From contig CATVXH010000003.1 in assembly GCA_958347955.1 (NCBI GenBank), positions 62,001 to 126,000 on the forward strand: a stretch of 64,000 bases of DNA, read 5' to 3'. Position numbers and translations under genes: made by a program. The notes beneath the pieces were generated by a model that had not been told where the DNA came from, did no database searches, and worked only from the letters and a program-made list of their open reading frames with translations. Within the stretch, counting starts at the first letter, position 1. The number at the start of each line of letters is the position of its first letter. Below, one piece after another: positions 33,096-40,480 of the stretch. This DNA is from an uncultured Sutterella sp. GTDB lineage: Bacteria; Pseudomonadota; Gammaproteobacteria; Burkholderiales; Burkholderiaceae_F.

Positions 33096-34019
33096 TTAAT
33101 GAGGGGATCGTTTAGACTTTTGCGGCAGCTGGGCGACGACGATTGCCGCGGCCATGATGGCGCATCCGAGAAGCTCTCTGCCGGAGAGAACTTCATTTAA
33201 AACCACCCAACCGGCCAACACCGAAACCACGCTTTCCGAGGAAAGGATGATGCCGACAACGGTTTCATTCATTCCTCTCTGACCGATCAGTTGGAACGTA
33301 AAGCCTATCGCGTTACTCATGATGCCGGCCCAGAGTATCGGCCACAGCGCGGCTTGGCATCCTTCCCATGTGGGCGATTCAAACAGCAGCATTGACACGG
33401 TGGAAAAAATCGCGCCGACAACAAACTGCATCATCGACAATTCAATGCTGTCGACTTCTTTGACGAAATATCCGATCACAAGAATGTGACAGCCGAAACC
33501 GATGGCGCAAAGCAGCGTGTAGATGTCGCCGGCGCTCAGGGATAAATCGCTGCCAGGGGCAACGCATAACAGCCACAGGCCTACACAAGCAACCGCGACT
33601 GCGATCCATGTCAATAAACGGGGCTTTTTCCCTAAGAAGTAACCACACAGGGGAATAAAAACGATATACAGCGAAGCGATGAAACCGGATTTCCCAACAC
33701 CGATTCCCATGGCCAGGCCGAATTGCTGAAGCGATTGGGCCACGTACAGGCAAAAGCCAGCCCAGAACCCGCCCAGCAACAGGTAACGCGCGTAGCGAGG
33801 TGAGCGGCGTCGGGCATATTCTTCAGCGTTATGTTTTTGCAGATGCTTTCGGATGCCGTAGACGGCAACGGTTAAGGCGGCGGCGCCTAAAATCATTCTT
33901 GCGGCCGTGAAGGTAAAGGGACCGACAGAATCCATTCCCATCGATTGCGCGACCACCGTGCAGCCCCAAATAACGGCGGTAGCGATTAAAAAACAAGTTT
34001 GACGTAATTCGAACAGCAT
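33096..34019 (-). CDS. EamA/DMT family transporter
   Basis: 307 residues from the ATG at 34019; a TTG 15 bases earlier is an alternative. Ten hydrophobic segments in two EamA repeats. The N-terminus has TAVIWGCTVVAQSMGMD and the second repeat AGIMSNAIGFTFQLIGQRGM followed by ESVVSVLAGW, typical of amino acid or metabolite exporters. It lies between the corC-like gene and the DcuC-like carrier, in the same direction as both. Substrate unknown; membership in the neighbouring IclR-linked system is possible but not shown. Confidence 0.83.
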   Translation of the reverse strand: MLFELRQTCFLIATAVIWGCTVVAQSMGMDSVGPFTFTAARMILGAAALTVAVYGIRKHLQKHNAEEYARRRSPRYARYLLLGGFWAGFCLYVAQSLQQFGLAMGIGVGKSGFIASLYIVFIPLCGYFLGKKPRLLTWIAVAVACVGLWLLCVAPGSDLSLSAGDIYTLLCAIGFGCHILVIGYFVKEVDSIELSMMQFVVGAIFSTVSMLLFESPTWEGCQAALWPILWAGIMSNAIGFTFQLIGQRGMNETVVGIILSSESVVSVLAGWVVLNEVLSGRELLGCAIMAAAIVVAQLPQKSKRSPH

Positions 34020-34114
34020 ACAAACCACTTTCAACTAAATACAGTAAAAAACAGACTTGAACTCAACTAGTTAATGCAAATGTGTTTTTTACTATGTTTA
34101 AATATTGTTTAGAG

Positions 34115-34145
34115 TTTCTTGGCGGTCGAAATGACCGCCAAGAAA
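34115..34145 (-). terminator. Hairpin after the first DcuC-like gene
   Basis: TTTCTTGGCGGTC (34115-34127) and GACCGCCAAGAAA (34133-34145) form a perfect 13-pair stem with a five-base loop, 11 bases past the stop of the leftward carrier gene. The flanking T run is short (AAAC), so efficiency is uncertain. Confidence 0.65.
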
Positions 34146-34155
34146 TCATTGGCGA

Positions 34156-35457
34156 TTAGGCCAAAATGTATTGGACAACGATCATGCCGACCAAGTTGGT
34201 GGCGATAACAACGAGTCCAACTCTCTTAGTCAAGTCCATCGGATCAACCTTGGCGACGGAGGCGCAAATCAAGGTGACACCGGCCACCGGCGAGAGCGTG
34301 CGGCCCAAAGCGGCGCCCATGTAGGCGGCAGCGCCCAGGTAGTTCGGGTCCAACCCCATCGCGGCAGCGTGCGGCGTGATGGAGGTGTTGAAGGCCAGGC
34401 AGGCGGCGTCGCCCGAACCGCTCAAGGCGGCAATCACGAACGTGCCCCAAGAAGCAGCGATCTTGGCAATGTGCTGAGAGGACTTCATCACTTCAATCAA
34501 GGCATCGATCATGCCCAAGGCGTTCATACCAGCGGTGAACACACCGGCGGCGGCGATCAACGCGGCAATCGAAGCAAAGCCTTCCCCCATGCCGGAGCAG
34601 AACTTGCGCATGGCTTCAAACGGGCTCGTCCAACTCACCAAAAGCGTGAGCATCGTGCACAAAATCATGGCTTGCGGAACTGTGAACTTCATGATCCAAC
34701 CGACTTGATCGGTACCGAGAATCAGAAGCACGATGGGAAGGATCGGCATGAGGGCTTTCAGGTAATTAACCTTGAAGCTGCGGACTTCTTCGAGGAGGTT
34801 GGCGTTGGCGTTGCCAAGATCTTCAGAGGGGCCGGTGTAGCCCTTGTCTTCTTTGCGGAAGATGGAAATCACCCACAGACCCAGGCAGCTGACCACTAAG
34901 CCTGCCAATGAACCCGGAAGGACCATCAACACAATGGTGGGCACATCGGTGTGAGAAATGGAGCCAACCACAGCCATCAAACTCGAAGCGATACTGACGA
35001 ATTCCCCCCAAGTGCCGAGCAAAACAGTGGCGGCGGCCATAGCGGGGTGAACACCTGCGCGAATCAATACCGGGATGATAATCGGGGCCACGGCGGCAGC
35101 CAGACCGGCAGGGGAGTTAATGGCGATAGAGAACACCCAAATGACCAAAACAGCCAACGGCACGAGGAAGGCTTTGATTTTGATCACATGGCGCAGAGCT
35201 AAGTACGAAAAGTGTTTATCGCAGCCCGTCATGTTAATGACATAGGCAAAACCCATAGCGCACGCAATAATCGGCACGAGGAAACTATTGACCAACGCTT
35301 TGGTGAAGGCGTCGATGGCCCCCAGCGGATTGCCGCTGATTAAGCACATCAGTAAACCGGCGATAAACAGACAGGCTCTTGCTTCCCATTTTTTAATAAT
35401 GGCCGCAAAAGTCAACACAATGATGATCAGACCGATCCATATCATGATTTTCTCCAA
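34156..35457 (-). CDS. DcuC-family carrier (first paralogue)
   Basis: 433 residues with about twelve hydrophobic segments. The C-terminal half matches the DcuC family: AAAGVFTAGMNALGMIDALIE, GSGDAACLAFN, and LGRTLSPVAGVTLI. DcuC transports C4-dicarboxylates and related proteins carry other organic anions. It shares strong similarity along its length with the gene at 38198 (NSPAGLAA, IIIPVLIRAGVHPAMA, SWTSPFEA are common), so the two are duplicates kept on either side of the IclR gene. Two operator-like elements stand upstream. Substrate is likely an anionic compound handled by the nearby amidohydrolases. Confidence 0.83.
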   Translation of the reverse strand: MEKIMIWIGLIIIVLTFAAIIKKWEARACLFIAGLLMCLISGNPLGAIDAFTKALVNSFLVPIIACAMGFAYVINMTGCDKHFSYLALRHVIKIKAFLVPLAVLVIWVFSIAINSPAGLAAAVAPIIIPVLIRAGVHPAMAAATVLLGTWGEFVSIASSLMAVVGSISHTDVPTIVLMVLPGSLAGLVVSCLGLWVISIFRKEDKGYTGPSEDLGNANANLLEEVRSFKVNYLKALMPILPIVLLILGTDQVGWIMKFTVPQAMILCTMLTLLVSWTSPFEAMRKFCSGMGEGFASIAALIAAAGVFTAGMNALGMIDALIEVMKSSQHIAKIAASWGTFVIAALSGSGDAACLAFNTSITPHAAAMGLDPNYLGAAAYMGAALGRTLSPVAGVTLICASVAKVDPMDLTKRVGLVVIATNLVGMIVVQYILA

Positions 35458-35503
35458 ATAAATCTTTTTAAAGGAAAACGGGAGTGATTCGTCTTCCAGA
35501 TTA

Positions 35504-35528
35504 TTTCCGTATTAAGGAAACGATTTCC
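35504..35528. promoter_or_regulatory. IclR-type operator candidate a
   Basis: TTTCC-GTATTAA-GGAAA (35504-35520) followed by CGA and TTTCC (35524-35528). The GGAAA-N3-TTTCC part resembles known IclR-family sites, which are palindromes of this GGAAA/TTTCC type. 47 bases upstream of the DcuC-like start. Confidence 0.6.
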
Positions 35529-35544
35529 ATTAGAATAAATTAAA

Positions 35545-35569
35545 TTTCCTTATTATGGAAACCTTTTCC
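35545..35569. promoter_or_regulatory. IclR-type operator candidate b
   Basis: TTTCC-TTATTAT-GGAAA (35545-35561), CCT, TTTCC (35565-35569). It repeats element a exactly 41 bases further from the gene, about four helical turns, so bound proteins would lie on one face of the DNA. ATGGAAA-CCT-TTTCCAT (35555-35571) is a perfect seven-base inverted repeat. Confidence 0.6.
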
Positions 35570-35630
35570 ATTGTATACCTTTATTTTTGAGCCGAGTGAC
35601 TAATATTAGAAAGTTAGGGAAAGTACCGAG

Positions 35631-35665
35631 AAAAATTGAGGCATGTCATTTTTATCACATGCCTC
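35631..35665 (-). terminator. Terminator of the IclR gene
   Basis: GAGGCATGT (35638-35646) pairs with ACATGCCTC (35657-35665). On the minus strand it is followed by AATTTTTC. It isolates the regulator transcript from the carrier gene to the left. Confidence 0.85.
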
Positions 35666-35695
35666 TTAACAAAACTGGCCCAGTTTTCAGAAGCC

Positions 35696-36442
35696 TTAGT
35701 TAGCTCCCATCAATCGACTGATTTCATTAGCCGACTCGCAAATTGTTTTAACCAACGTCGGCACTGAAGTGTGCGCTTTGACGCATGTGACTCCGATCGA
35801 ACCCAACACGCTGCCGTCGTAATTAAATATCGGCGCAGCCACAGCGATCACCCCCAGGTGGATTTCTTCATCACACAGCGCGTAGCCGACTTCCCGGCAA
35901 TGTTTGTAGTCGCGCAGGACGTGCTCAATATCAGCCGTGGTCTTCTTGGTGTACTGGGGCAGGGGCGAGAGCTCTCTTAACAAACCGCGAAGAAAGGGCT
36001 CCGGTTGGTAAGCCATGATAATTTTGGCGGCTGCGCCCGCGTGAACGGGGAGCGTGTTGCCGACTTGAACGGCAAAACTCGGAATAATGTCATCGATCGG
36101 GTTCGTCGCAGATACGCAAACAATTTCTTTATTTTGCTGTTTACAAAGATAAACCACATTGCCCGATAAAACAGCTGCCCGTTGCATCGCTTCACGCGAC
36201 AATTCCAATAGGCGATCGGTCTTCAGCAGCCCGCTTGCCAGTGACAAAAGGCGCAGGCCTAGCTTGTAGCGTCGGGAGATCGGATCTTGGATAACCAAAC
36301 CGTTGTTAATTAATGATTGAAGAAAACGGTGGGTGGTGCTCAGGGATAAGCCAATGCGGTCGCTCAGTTCTGTGATCGGCATTCCGTCCGTCGTTTTGCT
36401 GAGAACATCCAAAACTTGTACAGCTCTATCTAACGATTGCAT
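35696..36442 (-). CDS. IclR-family transcriptional regulator
   Basis: 248 residues. N-terminal winged helix (1-65: LDRAVQVLDVLSKTTDGMPITE, ITELSDRIGLSLSTTHRFLQ), then the GAF-like effector domain (80-245) with the family patterns VGNTLPVHAGAAAKII, ALCDEEIHLGVIAVAAPIF and LGSIGVTC. IclR proteins bind GGAAA/TTTCC-type palindromes as tetramers and respond to small organic acids. Here it is divergent from the ATZ/TRZ amidohydrolase-carrier pair and lies beside a second carrier, with matching DNA motifs before each. Autoregulation and control of both sides is inferred. Confidence 0.92.
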   Translation of the reverse strand: MQSLDRAVQVLDVLSKTTDGMPITELSDRIGLSLSTTHRFLQSLINNGLVIQDPISRRYKLGLRLLSLASGLLKTDRLLELSREAMQRAAVLSGNVVYLCKQQNKEIVCVSATNPIDDIIPSFAVQVGNTLPVHAGAAAKIIMAYQPEPFLRGLLRELSPLPQYTKKTTADIEHVLRDYKHCREVGYALCDEEIHLGVIAVAAPIFNYDGSVLGSIGVTCVKAHTSVPTLVKTICESANEISRLMGAN

Positions 36443-36509
36443 TGGCCCTTATCCCCAAAAAAATATTCATTTTAGTATTTAAAAAAAAATTAATCAAAAG
36501 TTATTCTCG

Positions 36510-36526
36510 TTTCCGTCCTGCGGAAA
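36510..36526. promoter_or_regulatory. IclR-type operator candidate c
   Basis: TTTCCG-TCCTG-CGGAAA (36510-36526; TTTCC-N7-GGAAA) lies 67 bases upstream of the IclR start codon, in the space shared with the divergent amidohydrolase gene. It is the natural place for autoregulation. Confidence 0.6.
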
Positions 36527-36690
36527 GAAAAACTCGCCAAATCAAACGATTAAATGGAAGTTATATCGTTTTCGAGAATTTTTGACTCATCTACGCATTT
36601 GAAATTAGTTATTAGGGTAAGTTCTTGAATTTTTTACTTGATAAGTCACTTTTGCAGGACTACCCTAATATCATCAATACGTGGAATAAG

Positions 36691-36717
36691 TTTCCGCAAT
36701 GCGGAATATTTTATACT
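36691..36717 (+). promoter_or_regulatory. IclR-type operator candidate d with -10 element
   Basis: GGAAT (36683-36687), AAG, TTTCC-GCAATGC-GGAAT (36691-36707), then TATACT (36712-36717) as a likely -10 hexamer, about 22 bases before the ATG at 36739. The element therefore covers the -35 region, which suggests repression or close-contact activation of the amidohydrolase-carrier operon. Confidence 0.5.
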
Positions 36718-36738
36718 AAATTGAGGGAGGAGCCAAGT

Positions 36739-38175
36739 ATGTCAAATGCACCGATTACGTTGCTGACGAATAATTCTTTTGTTGTCGGCTATCGAAATAA
36801 CGGTCATGTTCTTATTAAGAACGGTGAACTTGCTTATCAAGGCAACAAGATTGTCTACGTAGGCAAAAAATATCCGGGCAAGGCGGACAATGTTGTTGAC
36901 ACTCACAACGGTTTGGTGATTCCGGGCTTAATCAATATGCATTGCCACGTGGCGGCAAGCCCTGTGGAGAAAGGTTTTTTGGAAGACATTGGCAGTCCGA
37001 TCTTCTACGGCACGAGCCTCTACGAATCACTGCGCGTCACGCATCTCAATATCGAAGATCAGGAGAATGTGTTTCGTTTTTCCTTGTCAGAAATCATCAA
37101 GAAAGGTTCCACCACGATTTTTGAATTAGGCCGCGGAACAGAACAGATGGTTAACACCATCGGTGAGTCAGGCGTTCGTGCTTATGTCGGTCCCATGGCC
37201 CGTTCCTGCGTCTTCATGACAAAAGACGGTAAAACAGTTCACTACGAGTGGGATGAACCCGAGGCGTTTAAGCGTCTGCAATATACGGTCGATCTGCACG
37301 AAAAGTACACGGGCAGCTTCAATGACCGCATTCGCATCGCTTTATATCCGGGACAGGTTGACTGTGTCACGCCAGACTACTTAAAAGAAGTCAGGAAAGC
37401 GGCTGATGCCACAAAGATGAAAATTCAAATTCACGCGGCTCAGTCCATCAATGAAATCCGCACGGTGATCGACCGCTTTGGTCAAACGCCGGCTGAGTTC
37501 CTTCACGACTACGGTATCTGCGGCCCCGATACGCTCTATGGCCACTACATCATGCCAAGCGGGCACTCCTTGAATTCATTGCGTTTTGGTCACGAATTGG
37601 AAACTATCGCCAATGACGGCACAACCGTGGTGCATTGTCCGTGGGTTTTCGGTCGCCGGGGCATGATTCTGGAGTCTTTCCACAAGTACCGCAAGATGGG
37701 CATTAACTTGGCTTTGGGAACCGATTCCTTCCCGCAGGATATGGTTCACGAAATGCGCGCGGCCGCCATCTTCGGCAAGATCGCGGAAATCGACACTTGG
37801 ACCTGCACGGCAGCCGATGTCTTTAATGCCGCCACGATCGGAGGCGCCAAAGCCTTGGGGCGCGACGATATCGGCAGGCTCTGCGAAGGCGCAAAGGCCG
37901 ACATCGTCATCATTAACACACAAAACATGGAATTCTCTCCGTTGCGCGATCCGATTAAGGTGCTCGTGTACACGGCAGACAGTCACAATATCGACAAAGT
38001 TATTGTGGACGGTAAGACGCTTGTCGAAGAAGGGCATGTATTGGGAGTGGATGAGGAAAAACTTCGCGAACAAATGCAGGTGGCCGGCGAACATATGTGG
38101 GCCAATGTCGTCAAGCGCGATTGGAAAGGCCGTACGGATGAGGAAATGTCTCCGATGAGCTTCCCTGTGGTCTAG
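36739..38175 (+). CDS. ATZ/TRZ-type amidohydrolase (deaminase/chlorohydrolase family)
   Basis: 478 residues from the ATG at 36739, preceded by GGGAGGAG; an upstream TTG frame to 36625 would cover the promoter and is rejected. Metal-site features: NMHCHVAASP (first histidines), IQIHAAQ, a conserved histidine in TVVHCPWV, and LGTDSFPQDM with the catalytic aspartate. N-terminal strands VLIKNGELAYQGNKIVYVGK and C-terminal GAKADIVIIN complete the composite domain. Relatives deaminate or dechlorinate purines, triazines or nucleosides. Forms a two-gene operon with the DcuC-like carrier 22 bases downstream, so the carrier probably imports its substrate or exports its product. Confidence 0.87.
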   Translation: MSNAPITLLTNNSFVVGYRNNGHVLIKNGELAYQGNKIVYVGKKYPGKADNVVDTHNGLVIPGLINMHCHVAASPVEKGFLEDIGSPIFYGTSLYESLRVTHLNIEDQENVFRFSLSEIIKKGSTTIFELGRGTEQMVNTIGESGVRAYVGPMARSCVFMTKDGKTVHYEWDEPEAFKRLQYTVDLHEKYTGSFNDRIRIALYPGQVDCVTPDYLKEVRKAADATKMKIQIHAAQSINEIRTVIDRFGQTPAEFLHDYGICGPDTLYGHYIMPSGHSLNSLRFGHELETIANDGTTVVHCPWVFGRRGMILESFHKYRKMGINLALGTDSFPQDMVHEMRAAAIFGKIAEIDTWTCTAADVFNAATIGGAKALGRDDIGRLCEGAKADIVIINTQNMEFSPLRDPIKVLVYTADSHNIDKVIVDGKTLVEEGHVLGVDEEKLREQMQVAGEHMWANVVKRDWKGRTDEEMSPMSFPVV

Positions 38176-38197
38176 AACGAGCAATAAGGAGAACACT

Positions 38198-39478
38198 ATG
38201 TTGCTCTGGTTAGGTGTCATTATTGTTGTTTTGGCTTTCGTGGCCATTATCAAGCAGTACGAAGTGCGAGCGGTTCTTTTTGGGGCCGGTTTGGTGATGT
38301 GTTTGATGGCCGGTCATCCTTTGGCGGCCTTCGACTCTTTCTCCAAGATGCTCGTCTCCGGATGGTTGGTGCCGATCATTGTGTGCGCCATGGGCTTCGC
38401 GCAAGTGATCACGCTCACTGAATGTGATAAGCATTTTTCGTACTTTGCGTTAAGACATGTGCTGAAATTCAAAGCGTTTTTGATTCCCGGCACGGTGATT
38501 GTCACTTGGATTTTAGCGATGGCCATGAATAGCCCGGCCGGTTTGGCCGCTACTGTTGGCCCGATTATTATTCCGGTGTTAATCCGCGCGGGCATCCATC
38601 CGGCTATGGCCGGCGCGACGCTTTTGGTGGCCACCTGGGGCGGATGCGCGAGCATCTCCTCTCCGCACATTGCGTTGATCACAGGCTTTTCTCACTCCGA
38701 TGTGGCCGATGTGGTGATTCGCACATTCCCGGCCGCGATGGCTGTGCTCGTTGTCTGCAGCATCGGCATGGTGATAACGGCTAAGTTCAAGAAAGAAAAC
38801 AAAGGCTACCAATTAAATAACGGTCAAACCGCGGAAGATGTCACACGCGAAATCAATTCCTTCAAAGTCAATTACCTGAAGGTTTTGATGCCGCTTTTAC
38901 CCTTGATTTTGTTGATTTTGGGTTCAAAACAAGTTGATTTGATTTACCGTTTCAGCATTCCTCAAGTGATGCTGTTTTGCACGATTTTGACGTTCATTGT
39001 GACTTGGACGAGTCCTTTTGAAGTGTCAAAGCGTTTCTGCAAAGGCATGGGTGAAGGTTTCGGCAGCATCGTCTCCATCATTGCCGCGGCCGCTGTGTTT
39101 ACCGCCGGTATGAATGAAATCGGTTTGATTAACGTGTTGCTCGAAGCGATGAAATCCTCGGAAAGTCTCGCGAAATTCGCGGGCTCTTGGGGACCGTTCG
39201 CAATCGCGGCATTGAGCGGTTCGGGTGACGCGGCGACGATGGCCTTTAACAATGCCATTACGCCTCATGCTCCCACTATCGGTCTGGATATCGATTTGTT
39301 GGGTATGACGGCCTACTACGGCGGTTCTCTTGGCAGAACCATTTCTCCGGTGGCCGGTGTCTGCATTATTTTGGCCGGAGCCGCCGGAGTGAGCCCGCTT
39401 GAACTTTCCAAGCGCGTCATTCCTACCTGCGTTGTGGGTAACTTTGTGGCTTTGTTGGTTTTGCAATACATTCTGTAA
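38198..39478 (+). CDS. DcuC-family carrier (second paralogue)
   Basis: 426 residues, about twelve hydrophobic segments. Shares with the protein at 34156 the same N-terminal topology, NSPAGLAATVGPIIIPVLIRA, WTSPFEVSKRFCKGMGEGFG, AAAVFTAGMNEIG, GSGDAATMAFN and LGRTISPVAGVCII. DcuC-type patterns are present. Co-transcribed with the amidohydrolase gene (22-base gap) and followed by a terminator. The paired carriers under one regulator suggest two related substrates or uptake plus exchange. Confidence 0.85.
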   Translation: MLLWLGVIIVVLAFVAIIKQYEVRAVLFGAGLVMCLMAGHPLAAFDSFSKMLVSGWLVPIIVCAMGFAQVITLTECDKHFSYFALRHVLKFKAFLIPGTVIVTWILAMAMNSPAGLAATVGPIIIPVLIRAGIHPAMAGATLLVATWGGCASISSPHIALITGFSHSDVADVVIRTFPAAMAVLVVCSIGMVITAKFKKENKGYQLNNGQTAEDVTREINSFKVNYLKVLMPLLPLILLILGSKQVDLIYRFSIPQVMLFCTILTFIVTWTSPFEVSKRFCKGMGEGFGSIVSIIAAAAVFTAGMNEIGLINVLLEAMKSSESLAKFAGSWGPFAIAALSGSGDAATMAFNNAITPHAPTIGLDIDLLGMTAYYGGSLGRTISPVAGVCIILAGAAGVSPLELSKRVIPTCVVGNFVALLVLQYIL

Positions 39479-39491
39479 AAGAGTGATTCGG

Positions 39492-39526
39492 CGGAGAAAC
39501 CCTTGAGGTTTCTCCGTTTCGCTTTT
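39492..39526 (+). terminator. Terminator after the second DcuC-like gene
   Basis: CGGAGAAACC (39492-39501), five-base loop, GGTTTCTCCG (39507-39516), followed by TTTCGCTTTTC. It separates the operon from the EamA gene that follows. Confidence 0.8.
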
Positions 39527-39547
39527 CTCAGACATGGAGCAAAAAAA

Positions 39548-40393
39548 ATGCGTTGGAACACGAAATCAGCTCGCCTGGCTGTATTGCTCACAGCCTTACT
39601 TTGGAGTTCCGGCGGTTTGGCTGTGAAGATCACGGATTGTCCGCCGATTCCGTTGACCGGTTTGCGGTGTTTTTTTACCCTCGTTCTTTTTTTCGCGCTT
39701 TTCAGAAAAGAGCTTTCTTTTCGTTTCAATAAGGCGCAGTGGGCGGGCGCCATCGCTTATTGTTCCATGGCTGTTTGTTACACGGTGGCAACCAAATGGA
39801 CGACTGCGGCCAATGCCATCTTGCTTCAATACACGGCCCCCATTTTTGTCGCGCTGCTGTCAAGTTGGCTGCTTAAGGAAAAACTCAATAAAGCCGACTG
39901 GTTGGTGGTGTTGGTAATCATGGGCGGCATGGTGCTGTTTTTCTTTGATAAAACCGACGCCGGCGGCATGTGGGGCAACCTTATCGCCATCGGCAGCGGC
40001 ATCTCTTATGCCTTTTTTATCATTTTCACCCGCATGGAAAAAGACGGTAGCCCGGTCGGCACAATTGTTTTGGGCAACATTATCGGCTTGATTATTTGCC
40101 TGCCGTTTTTCGGCGATATCACGTTCAGCCTTAATACGTTGGCCGGCGGCATGTATTTCGGCATGGTCTACGGGGGAGTGGCCTACATTCTTTACTCAAT
40201 GGCAATTAAGTACGTCAGTGCCCTGACGGCAATATTGATCGCCACGATTGAGCCGATTCTGAATCCGGTATGGGTCTTTTTGGCGATCGGAGAAAGCCCC
40301 TCAATGTACGCGGTTGCCGGTGGATCTGTGGTTGTGGCAACCCTGTTGATAAAAAATATTTATGATCTGAAGAAGGGCTCCGGTGACAATTAG
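39548..40393 (+). CDS. EamA/DMT family transporter
   Basis: 281 residues from the ATG at 39548 (GGAGC upstream); the TTG at 39503 lies in the terminator and is rejected. Ten hydrophobic segments; the first repeat starts LAVLLTALLWSSGGLAVKI and the second ends ALTAILIATIEPILNPVWVFL, the usual EamA pattern. Likely an exporter of small metabolites. It is downstream of, but separated by a terminator from, the amidohydrolase-carrier operon, so partial co-expression is possible. Confidence 0.85.
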   Translation: MRWNTKSARLAVLLTALLWSSGGLAVKITDCPPIPLTGLRCFFTLVLFFALFRKELSFRFNKAQWAGAIAYCSMAVCYTVATKWTTAANAILLQYTAPIFVALLSSWLLKEKLNKADWLVVLVIMGGMVLFFFDKTDAGGMWGNLIAIGSGISYAFFIIFTRMEKDGSPVGTIVLGNIIGLIICLPFFGDITFSLNTLAGGMYFGMVYGGVAYILYSMAIKYVSALTAILIATIEPILNPVWVFLAIGESPSMYAVAGGSVVVATLLIKNIYDLKKGSGDN

Positions 40394-40440
40394 CCAGGCT
40401 CTGAAATTCAGTGATTGAAAGATGATTTTCTCGGTGGGCG

Positions 40441-40480
40441 CCGCCGGTGGAATTTTCCGCCGGCGGTGTTCTTGTTTTTA
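40441..40480 (+). terminator. Terminator of the EamA gene
   Basis: CCGCCGGTGGAA (40441-40452) and TTCCGCCGGCGG (40455-40466) form a 12-base stem with one G-U pair; TGTTCTTGTTTTTA follows. It also covers the end of the converging M20 gene. Confidence 0.8.

Noticed and set aside
36625..36738. Extended N-terminus of the ATZ/TRZ amidohydrolase.
   Set aside because: It would start at TTG in the promoter/operator region and shows no homology; the ATG at 36739 has GGGAGGAG.
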